11,867 nt of DNA from RGIG8748 sp045532255 (GTDB lineage: Bacteria; Bacillota; Clostridia; UMGS1810): contig JAZSFO010000084.1 in assembly GCA_045532255.1 (NCBI GenBank), positions 1 through 11,867 on the forward strand, in the 5' to 3' direction. A program made the translations under genes and the position numbers. The number at the start of each line of letters is the position of its first letter. Positions within the stretch are counted from its first letter, which is position 1. Below the pieces are notes generated by a model. The model was not told the origin of the DNA. It made no database searches and saw nothing but the letters and a program-made list of their open reading frames with translations. Positions 7,148 through 11,867 of this stretch are shown in pieces.

Positions 7148-7390
7148 GATATTTTCCTCCTATATCATATTTAAAAATAAAAGTCCCGGGAATATACGAT
7201 ATTCCCGGGACGAGTAAACAAAATTAACCCGCGGTGCCACCCGCATTGACACAAAATGTGTCCGCTTTTATAAAATATTAAGCTTAAACTAATGCAGAGT
7301 GTTCCCAAGCCTACTACTCATCTCAAATGCGCTTCCAGTCCATGACGCATTCTCCCTATCAGACTTTCCACAAAAGCCGAGTCTCTACAA
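7148..7390 (-). ncRNA. T-box riboswitch leader with GAAC (Glu/Asn) specifier loop
   Basis: The T-box core on the minus strand is GGGTGGCACCGCG (within 7228-7244). Its TGGC (7236-7239) would pair with a tRNA 3' end carrying discriminator G. The Stem I base pairs TGTAGAG (7383-7389) with CTCTGCA (7293-7299). Just inside the 3' strand is GGGAAC followed by A. By the usual rule that a purine follows the specifier and then the basal helix, the specifier is AAC (Asn, 7301-7303). Shifted by one base, GAA (Glu, 7302-7304) is also available. The distal Stem I hairpin has arms 7326-7331 and 7346-7351. A further small hairpin (7248-7262) precedes the antiterminator. The leader should let the operon be read through when the cognate tRNA is uncharged. 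Confidence 0.93.
7173..7211 (-). terminator. Intrinsic terminator of the T-box leader
   Basis: A perfect 13-bp stem, arms 7199-7211 and 7183-7195 (GTCCCGGGAATAT and its complement), with a 3-base loop. On the minus strand it is followed by TTTTATTTTT. It overlaps the region that would otherwise join the antiterminator, as expected for a transcriptional T-box switch. It lies just upstream of the aspS-gatC ribosome binding site. Confidence 0.95.
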
Positions 7391-7395
7391 GAAAA

Positions 7396-7424
7396 ATTAT
7401 AACAAATAAAATTTCATTTGTCAA
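7396..7424 (-). promoter_or_regulatory. Consensus sigma-A promoter of the aspS-gatC operon
   Basis: The -35 box TTGACA lies at 7419-7424 and the -10 box TATAAT at 7396-7401, with a 17-base spacer. Both boxes are exact consensus. Transcription would begin near 7389-7390, right at the 5' strand of T-box Stem I. A perfect promoter fits control exerted downstream by attenuation. Confidence 0.92.
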
Positions 7425-7513
7425 CAATATTTTATGGTGTAAATGAGGTTTTAATGCTAGTAATATTTGGTTTGAAACTTGATTTTTTGCACCGCATATG
7501 ATAATCTTTATTT

Positions 7514-7532
7514 GGTATACTAATATGATACC
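7514..7532 (+). promoter_or_regulatory. Inverted repeat, possible operator of the polymerase gene
   Basis: GGTATACTAATATGATACC has 5-base inverted arms (GGTAT/ATACC) and includes a -10-like TATACT (7516-7521). ATATGATA occurs twice, at 7496-7503 and 7523-7530. No clear -35 box at proper spacing was found for either -10-like element. It does not match the usual Gram-positive LexA box. It lies 28 bases upstream of the polymerase start. Confidence 0.35.
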
Positions 7533-7559
7533 GTATTTGTAAAAAAAGGGGGGTTAGGT

Positions 7560-9068
7560 GTGGACAGAAAGTATTTGTGCATAGATCTCAAAAGTTTTTA
7601 TGCATCTGTTGAATGTGTAGAAAGAGGACTAGACCCCTTGGATACAAATCTGGTTGTTGCAGATAATTCCCGAACGGAAAAAACAATTTGTCTTGCAGTA
7701 ACCCCCAGTCTCAAATCTCTGGGCATATCGGGCAGAGCCAGACTTTTTGAAGTTATGCAAAAGGTAAGAGAACAAAATTTTGTCCGTAGAAAAAGTGCCC
7801 CTAATCATAAGTTCACAGAAAAGTCCTTCAGTATGTCCTCGCTTACCGAAAACCCGTCACTTGAGCTTGACTATATTGTAGCACCGCCCCGAATGGCATA
7901 TTATATGAAGTATTCAGCTGAAATATACAAAATATATTTAAGACATGTGTCCAATGAGGATGTTCTTGTCTATTCCATAGATGAAGTCTTTATGGATATT
8001 ACAGACTATCTGTATGGGAGGGGATGCAGTGCCCGTGAATTTGCTATGGATATAATCCTCGATGTTCTGGCTGAAACAGGTATAACCGCAACAGCAGGAA
8101 TAGGGACAAATATGTATCTTGCAAAGATAGCTATGGATATTACAGCCAAGAAGATGCCACCCGACAAGAACGGCGTACGAATAGCGGAGCTTGATGAGTT
8201 GAGCTACCGTAAAGAACTGTGGGAACACAAACCGCTTACAGACTTCTGGAGAATAGGAAAGGGCTATAACACAAGACTTCAAAAAAACCATATCTATACA
8301 ATGGGGGATGTAGCAAGGATATCGCTTACCCCTCATGGAAGAAAGCTTCTAAAAAAACTTTTTGGAGTAAATGCCGGACTTCTGGTGGATCACGCTTGGG
8401 GATATGAGCCTTGCACAATCAAAGAAGCAAAATCGTATGTTCCCGAAAACAGCAGTATCAGTTCATCTCAGGTGCTTCACTATCCGTACGATTTTGAGAT
8501 GGCACGCATAATAGTAAGAGAGATGACGGAGCTTATGGCACTTGAACTTGTGGAAAAAAGACAAGCAACAAACCAAATTGTACTTACAATAGGCTATGAT
8601 ACAGAAAATCTTACAGATCCTATGATAAGAAAAAAATACAAGGGCGAGATATCAAGCGACCATTATGGAAGAACTGTACCAAAGCACGCTCACGGGACCG
8701 TAAATGTACCGAGAATAACATCATCTTCAAGCCTGATCACAAGCTCCGTTTTGGAGCTTTATGACAAAATAGTTGATCCTATTCTGCTTGTAAGAAGAAT
8801 AAATATAACTGCTAATAAGCTTACCTCGGAAGAAAACACACAAAGGGATTTAATATATGAGCAAACAGATATGTTTACTGACTATGATGCTTTGGATATT
8901 ATACGAAAAAATGAAGACAGTGAACTTAAGCGGGAACGCAAGCTTCAGGAGACAACCATAGAAATAAGAAATCGCTTCGGCAAGAATGCTCTGCTTAAAG
9001 GAACAAACTTAAAAGAAGGCGCCACTACTAAGGATAGAAACAATCAAATTGGCGGACACAAAGCATAG
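7560..9068 (+). CDS. Y-family DNA polymerase, UvrX/DinB-like
   Basis: 502-aa translesion DNA polymerase of the UmuC/DinB superfamily, closest in style to the UvrX/YqjW group of Firmicutes. Catalytic carboxylates are visible: Asp9 in CIDLKSFYASVE, and Asp141-Glu142 in YSIDEVFMD. The helix-hairpin-helix and little-finger parts follow. QTDMF at 435-439 fits a beta-clamp-binding motif. The C-terminal RNRFGKNALLKGTNLKEGATTKDRNNQIGGHKA-type tail (about 470-502) is typical of this group, which often sits on mobile or accessory DNA. The start is GTG 7560 preceded by AAGGGGGG at good spacing. It is divergent from the aspS-gatC operon. The inverted repeat at 7514-7532 may control it. It is probably damage-inducible by family, but no LexA box was recognised. 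Confidence 0.93.
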   Translation: MDRKYLCIDLKSFYASVECVERGLDPLDTNLVVADNSRTEKTICLAVTPSLKSLGISGRARLFEVMQKVREQNFVRRKSAPNHKFTEKSFSMSSLTENPSLELDYIVAPPRMAYYMKYSAEIYKIYLRHVSNEDVLVYSIDEVFMDITDYLYGRGCSAREFAMDIILDVLAETGITATAGIGTNMYLAKIAMDITAKKMPPDKNGVRIAELDELSYRKELWEHKPLTDFWRIGKGYNTRLQKNHIYTMGDVARISLTPHGRKLLKKLFGVNAGLLVDHAWGYEPCTIKEAKSYVPENSSISSSQVLHYPYDFEMARIIVREMTELMALELVEKRQATNQIVLTIGYDTENLTDPMIRKKYKGEISSDHYGRTVPKHAHGTVNVPRITSSSSLITSSVLELYDKIVDPILLVRRINITANKLTSEENTQRDLIYEQTDMFTDYDALDIIRKNEDSELKRERKLQETTIEIRNRFGKNALLKGTNLKEGATTKDRNNQIGGHKA

Positions 9069-9116
9069 TGCTGTAAATTTATTGTTTTGAAATACAAATG
9101 TTTCGGAGATTTAATT

Positions 9117-9440
9117 ATGGATATTACAAAAGCAAAAGAGATTATCTTGGCATTGGCTGATGGTGTGGATCCTATTACAGGAGAAGTTTTACCTGCGGAC
9201 CATGTTTGTAATAATGCCGAGGTTGTAAGAGCATTTTATACATTGCTTCAACAGAAAAACACAGAAAAAAGGGAAAAAATATATGAAAATTCCGGTAAGA
9301 GATGGACACAGGAAGATGACAAAATGCTAAAGCAACTGTTTGGACAGGGAGTAACAAAAAGCGAACTGCAGAAAAGATTTATGCGTTCACGCGGAAGTAT
9401 TCATTCTAGACTTATAAGACTAGGGCTTATAGAAGAATAA
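9117..9440 (+). CDS. Small SANT/Myb-like DNA-binding protein
   Basis: 107 aa. The N-terminal part reads ALADGVDPITGEVLP (12-26), a recurring bacterial pattern I recognise but cannot name. The C-terminal part, about residues 61-104, has W-T-x-E-D-D, then LFGQGVTKSEL and RSRGSIHSRL. This looks like a SANT/Myb-type helix-turn-helix ending in a recognition helix, so the protein probably binds DNA. A TTG start at 9087 is possible, but ATG 9117 has GGAG eight bases upstream and starts a compact domain. It lies 48 bases after the polymerase gene, probably co-transcribed. It is not YolD, the usual partner of UvrX. Role unknown: regulator or accessory of the polymerase are guesses. Confidence 0.8.
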   Translation: MDITKAKEIILALADGVDPITGEVLPADHVCNNAEVVRAFYTLLQQKNTEKREKIYENSGKRWTQEDDKMLKQLFGQGVTKSELQKRFMRSRGSIHSRLIRLGLIEE

Positions 9441-9611
9441 TTTAGCCCTTGAAGAATTTTATAAAAAAGAAGATGAGAATTGATTCGAACTTGTGGTGAG
9501 ATGTACGGATGTTTTTGAGTATCATTTGAGTCGGCTTCGAGTCGTGTAGGTTAGAGCAAATAAGCGGAAGATAAGAGAAGTTAAATAACGATAAAAACGG
9601 CGTAAAATCAA

Positions 9612-9641
9612 GGCTTTGAGGGTTTAAAATCCTTCAAAGCC
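9612..9641. repeat. Inverted repeat (11-bp arms)
   Basis: Arms GGCTTTGAGGG (9612-9622) and CCTTCAAAGCC (9631-9641), loop TTTAAAAT. On the minus strand it is followed by TTGATTTTA, a weak T-rich tail, but no minus-strand gene ends here. Confidence 0.7.
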
Positions 9642-9680
9642 ATAACTAGCGCTCGAAATCCTCGTATTGCCGCTTTTACA

Positions 9681-9711
9681 CATTTTTCTAACCATTTCTG
9701 CTAGAAAAATG
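9681..9711. repeat. Inverted repeat (10-bp perfect arms)
   Basis: Arms CATTTTTCTA (9681-9690) and TAGAAAAATG (9702-9711), 11-base loop. The flanking CTAAC and GTTAG copies (9687-9691 and 9711-9715) allow an alternative pairing. Confidence 0.7.
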
Positions 9712-9742
9712 TTAGAAAGCCCGATGAAGTGTTTCGGCGTTC

Positions 9743-9771
9743 TTGAAAAATTTAATGGAGTGTAGTATAAT
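9743..9771 (+). promoter_or_regulatory. Sigma-A promoter of the small accessory operon
   Basis: -35 box TTGAAA at 9743-9748 and exact -10 TATAAT at 9766-9771, spacer 17. It is 36 bases upstream of the next start codon and no other promoter of this quality is seen up to 11674, so it probably serves the whole plus-strand gene set. Confidence 0.85.
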
Positions 9772-9807
9772 CAAGTTAGAAAAGATGATTATGAATGGAG
9801 AAATAAA

Positions 9808-10101
9808 ATGTTAAGTAAGATACTAGAGGTAAAACATACTCTGTTAAATCAAATAGAACAGTATTTAAATAACGAAATTACGCGAAAAACTTTTGGCTAT
9901 GTTGCAGAGGAATATTATACTGAAAATGCACACTTTATCGAGAATACAAAATTTCATGAAATATATAATCGAATTGTTCCTGATGCTTGTTTGATTTATA
10001 TAGATGAACCTGGATATGAAGATGACAAAGAAAAGTGTTTTCGCAGAGAAATGGAAGAGGCGTATAACTTATTGAAACCATTATGTGATAAGGTACAATA
10101 A
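9808..10101 (+). CDS. Small acidic protein of unknown function
   Basis: 97 aa, not recognised. It begins with a likely helix (MLSKILEVKHTLLNQIEQYL), has a Tyr/Glu-rich middle (GYVAEEYYTENAHF) and an acidic, probably helical C-terminus (DEPGYEDDKEKCFRREMEEA). No signal peptide, membrane segment or metal motif is seen. Size and acidity resemble small immunity-type proteins, but that is only an impression. Start ATG 9808 has TGGAG seven bases upstream and a consensus promoter ahead of it. First gene of the accessory operon; the PAS gene follows after 25 bases. Confidence 0.75.
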   Translation: MLSKILEVKHTLLNQIEQYLNNEITRKTFGYVAEEYYTENAHFIENTKFHEIYNRIVPDACLIYIDEPGYEDDKEKCFRREMEEAYNLLKPLCDKVQ

Positions 10102-10126
10102 ATATAAAACATTAGGGAGAAATAAA

Positions 10127-10489
10127 ATGTTAAATAAACTATTCAAAAGCATACTTGACCAAGACACAGCCCCTATCGTTGTTTGCGATATGGACAATAT
10201 CATTGTTTATATGAACCCTTGTGCAGTAGAGCGTTATCACGGAGATTTGACGGGCAAAAGCATAAAAGACTGCCATCCGCCAAAAGCCAATGAAATGATA
10301 GAAAAGGTGCTTGCTTGGTATAAAGAGAGCAAAGACAACAACATCATTTATACCTATCGTAACGATGAGGAAAACAAAGATGTGTATATGGTTGCTCTTC
10401 GTGATGACGACGGAACGCTGATTGGCTATTACGAAAAGCACGAGTATAGAAACAAGGAAACAGTCGGGCTTTATCAGCCAAAGAAATAG
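10127..10489 (+). CDS. Stand-alone PAS domain protein
   Basis: 120 aa consisting of one PAS fold. It opens with a helix and APIVVCDMDNIIVYMNPCAVERY, followed by GKSIKDCHPPKANEMIEKVL. The CHPPK motif is the form seen in the PAS part of DUF438/hemerythrin-associated proteins. Beta strands follow (YTYRNDEENKDVYMVALRDDDGTLIGYYEKHEY). No kinase, HTH or other output domain and no membrane segment is present, so it may bind a small ligand and act by contact with another protein. An in-frame ATG at 10085 overlaps the previous gene. ATG 10127 has AGGGAGA at ideal spacing and is preferred. Ligand and partner are unknown. Confidence 0.88.
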   Translation: MLNKLFKSILDQDTAPIVVCDMDNIIVYMNPCAVERYHGDLTGKSIKDCHPPKANEMIEKVLAWYKESKDNNIIYTYRNDEENKDVYMVALRDDDGTLIGYYEKHEYRNKETVGLYQPKK

Positions 10490-10517
10490 TAAAACGATAA
10501 TTTAACGAGGTTGTGTT

Positions 10518-10997
10518 ATGGAAAAATTAGATTTTAGATATGCAAAAGAAACAGATGCAGCACTTATATTAGATTTTATCAAAGGCCTGGCTGAATATGA
10601 AAAAATGCTTGATGAAGTAATCGCCACTGAAGATCTTTTAAAAGAATGGGTTTTTGAAAAGAAAAAAGCTGAAGTGATATTCGCTTTGGAAGATGGAAAA
10701 GAGGTTGGATTTGCCCTCTTTTTCCATAACTTTTCTACATTCCTCGGTCGTGCAGGAATATACTTAGAGGATTTGTTTGTAAAGCCAGAATATCGTGGCA
10801 AAGGTTACGGCAAAGGACTTTTGAAAAAGCTTGCTCAGATTGCAGTTGAACGAGGTTGCGGAAGACTTGAATGGTGGTGCCTTGACTGGAACAAACCAAG
10901 CATTGATTTTTATTTGTCTTTGGGCGCAGAACCTATGGATGAGTGGACTACCTATCGTGTTACAGGAGAAAATCTAAATAAACTCGCAGAAGAATAA
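10518..10997 (+). CDS. GNAT-family N-acetyltransferase (diamine acetyltransferase-like)
   Basis: 159-aa acetyl-CoA-dependent transferase. Motif A is clear: YLEDLFVKPEYRGKGYGKGLLKKLA (about 82-106) with the R-G-K-G-Y-G pyrophosphate loop. It is followed by the LEWWCLDWNKPSIDFYLSLGA segment (about 118-138), typical of the spermidine/spermine acetyltransferase-like branch. Length is normal for a single GNAT domain. Substrate cannot be fixed; polyamines, small amines or amino acid derivatives are all possible. ATG 10518 has GAGG seven bases upstream. It is spaced 28 bases after the PAS gene and 22 before the rhodanese gene, so probably the same transcript. Confidence 0.92.
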   Translation: MEKLDFRYAKETDAALILDFIKGLAEYEKMLDEVIATEDLLKEWVFEKKKAEVIFALEDGKEVGFALFFHNFSTFLGRAGIYLEDLFVKPEYRGKGYGKGLLKKLAQIAVERGCGRLEWWCLDWNKPSIDFYLSLGAEPMDEWTTYRVTGENLNKLAEE

Positions 10998-11019
10998 ATT
11001 CGATGTAAGGGTGAATCTT

Positions 11020-11466
11020 ATGAAGAAAATATTATGTATGATATCAGCGCTTCTCTGCATTTTCCTTACCGCATGCGGAGAAGATAAAAGTATCGGAATC
11101 ATCGGCGGAGCAGACGGTCCGACTGCAATATTGGTTAGTGAAAAAGGAGAAAAAGCGATGTATGAGATTATTACGGCAGAAGATGCCAAAAAGATAATGG
11201 ATAGCGGTGAGGATTTTGTTATCCTTGATGTTAGAGAACAGGACGAGTTTGATGAGGGACATATCCCGGGTGCAATCTTAATTCCATATACAGAAATTGA
11301 GAATAAAGCAAAAGAAATGCTCCCCGATAAGAATAAGCAGATACTTGTATATTGCAGATCAGGTCGCAGAAGTAAAATCGCAGCCGAAAGCCTTGCAAAG
11401 CTTGGTTATTCCAATATCAAAGAATTCGGCGGTATTATCGATTGGCCGTATGAAATAGAAAAATAG
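11020..11466 (+). CDS. Rhodanese-like lipoprotein with an OadB-type peptide
   Basis: 148 aa. The N-terminus MKKILCMISALLCIFLTAC is a lipoprotein signal with lipobox LTAC (lipidated Cys19), so the protein should sit on the outer face of the membrane. Residues about 48-148 are one rhodanese domain with VILDVREQDEFDEGHIPGA and the active loop CRSGRRS with Cys112, which would carry persulfide or transfer sulfur. Between them, residues 25-39 read IGIIGGADGPTAILV, the peptide found around the Na+-site Asp of oxaloacetate/glutaconyl-CoA decarboxylase beta subunits. There are no further membrane helices, so it is not such a pump. GTG 11011 is possible, but ATG 11020 has AAGGGTG at good spacing. A remnant of a paralogue lies downstream at 11671-11745. 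Confidence 0.9.
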   Translation: MKKILCMISALLCIFLTACGEDKSIGIIGGADGPTAILVSEKGEKAMYEIITAEDAKKIMDSGEDFVILDVREQDEFDEGHIPGAILIPYTEIENKAKEMLPDKNKQILVYCRSGRRSKIAAESLAKLGYSNIKEFGGIIDWPYEIEK

Positions 11467-11485
11467 AGTTCAAGAAGGTGGTAAA

Positions 11486-11674
11486 ATGAACCTGATTAAA
11501 GAGTTAATTAAATATTTAAAAACTAGTGATTCGGTCAAATGCCCAAAGTGTGGAGAAAAGTTGCATTTTGAAAAAATGTTCATAGGCCGAGGAAGTATAA
11601 ATGTTTCCTGTGAAAAATGTGGCATTTTCGAACATTATGATGGTAATTTTGCAAAGAATGGTGATGCGAAATGA
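11486..11674 (+). CDS. Small zinc-ribbon protein
   Basis: 62 aa. Two cysteine pairs, CPKC (19-22) and CEKC (42-45), about 19 residues apart, form a zinc ribbon. The N-terminal MNLIKELIKYLKT is a short amphipathic helix. No catalytic domain. Start ATG 11486 has AAGGTGG five bases upstream and is 19 bases after the rhodanese stop, so it is likely the last intact gene of the accessory operon. Function unknown; nucleic acid or protein binding is the general expectation for such ribbons. Its stop overlaps the ATG of the rhodanese remnant as ATGA. Confidence 0.8.
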   Translation: MNLIKELIKYLKTSDSVKCPKCGEKLHFEKMFIGRGSINVSCEKCGIFEHYDGNFAKNGDAK

Positions 11675-11745
11675 AACTTGGCTGTTCCAATATCAAAAAA
11701 ATTGGTGGAATCATCAATTGGAATTATGAGGTGACTAACTATTAA
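11671..11745 (+). pseudogene. Remnant of a second rhodanese gene (3' end)
   Basis: The 24-codon frame encodes MKLGCSNIKKIGGIINWNYE plus four residues. This matches the C-terminus of the rhodanese upstream (KLGYSNIKEFGGIIDWPYEI). By hand count about 42 of 57 bases agree with 11401-11457. The rest of the domain, including the active-site Cys, is missing. It is best read as the surviving tail of a duplicated, decayed rhodanese copy now butted against the zinc-ribbon gene. Confidence 0.8.
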
Positions 11746-11867
11746 AAGTCAAGAGTTTTTTGAAAAGTTTCTAAATAAATTTTAAGGAACAAAAAAAGTG
11801 TATGGCAAACAAGCCCTGTATTACAAGGACTTTAAAAAACAGTTGGAATAATGGCTACCTTACAAAA
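11746..11867. other. Window end, no supported gene
   Basis: A frame from ATG 11802 stays open to the window end (22 codons, beginning MANKPCITRTLKN). Its AAGGA lies 13 bases upstream, which is too far for confidence. A second frame ends at TAA with YYKDFKKQLE and looks like a possible gene tail, but is only about 20 codons long. Neither can be called without the next bases. Confidence 0.3.

Larger units (their letters stand above)
9441..9742. other. Gene-free region with two hairpins
   Basis: No convincing coding frame on either strand. Hairpin one has arms 9612-9622 and 9631-9641 (11 bp, one G-U or A-C position depending on strand) with an 8-base loop. Hairpin two has arms 9681-9690 and 9702-9711, a perfect 10-bp pairing of CATTTTTCTA. 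AAGCGG at 9562-9567 and CCGCTT at 9670-9675 could bracket hairpin one. None has a proper U-run on the plus strand, so they are not clear terminators for the upstream genes. The block could be a decayed gene, a structured RNA, or recombination-related DNA. Confidence 0.5.

Noticed and set aside
7514..7532. LexA/SOS box before the polymerase gene
   Set aside because: The dyad lacks the GAAC/GTTC core of the Gram-positive LexA box.
9117..9440. YolD, the usual UvrX partner
   Set aside because: Size is similar but the sequence has a SANT-like C-terminus and none of the YolD pattern I recall.
9485..9510. GATTCGAAC resembling a tRNA T-arm
   Set aside because: No acceptor stem, anticodon arm or CCA-side pairing could be found around it.
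9612..9641. Terminator of the polymerase operon
   Set aside because: It is 170 bases past the last stop and the plus strand continues ATAACTAGCG, with no U-run.
11020..11466. Sodium-translocating decarboxylase beta subunit
   Set aside because: Only a 15-residue peptide matches; the rest is a lipoprotein signal and a rhodanese domain.
1..11867. CRISPR array, insertion sequence with transposase, rRNA or tRNA genes
   Set aside because: No regularly spaced repeats, transposase motifs or tRNA cloverleaf were seen on either strand.

Overview
The window looks like a chromosomal piece of a low- to moderate-GC Firmicute of the class Clostridia. The evidence is strong AGGAGG-type ribosome binding sites, consensus TTGACA/TATAAT promoters, a T-box riboswitch, and an indirect (transamidation) route to Asn-tRNA. 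The genus cannot be fixed from the sequence.

Minus strand, 7424 down to about 93: one operon for tRNA-dependent amide amino acid formation. A consensus promoter (7396-7424) leads into a T-box leader (about 7148-7390). Its specifier loop reads GAAC, so Glu (GAA) and Asn (AAC) codons overlap, and it ends in an antiterminator/terminator switch. Then come an aspartyl-tRNA synthetase whose C-terminus carries a complete GatC domain (aspS-gatC fusion, 5072-7147), a shortened gatA (3882-5060), an intact gatB (2462-3880), a strong intercistronic hairpin, an asparaginase-family protein (1327-2379) and an AlaX-type alanyl-tRNA editing protein (161-1321). No separate gatC is present because it is fused to AspRS.

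The most notable point is that GatA appears to have lost its glutaminase. By hand alignment to the S. aureus enzyme as I remember it, the catalytic Lys is kept, but the cis-Ser motif is gone, the nucleophilic Ser is Thr, and both glutamine-binding residues (Arg358, Asp425) are replaced. The same operon encodes a protein of the asparaginase family, the family from which archaea built the glutaminase GatD of GatDE. I infer that this may be a hybrid transamidosome: AspRS and GatC are covalently linked, GatA serves as a scaffold, GatB is the kinase/transamidase, and the asparaginase-like protein is a candidate ammonia source. This is a hypothesis from sequence, not a demonstrated system.

Plus strand, 7560-9440: a Y-family DNA polymerase of the UvrX/DinB kind with a clamp-binding motif, followed by a small SANT/Myb-like DNA-binding protein.

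9441-9807 has no gene but holds two good hairpins and ends in a consensus promoter. That promoter starts a tightly spaced plus-strand set of small accessory genes: an unknown acidic protein, a stand-alone PAS protein, a GNAT acetyltransferase, a rhodanese lipoprotein carrying a peptide typical of Na+-pumping decarboxylase beta subunits, and a small zinc-ribbon protein. A decayed copy of the rhodanese 3' end (11671-11745) follows, so this end of the window has been rearranged by duplication.
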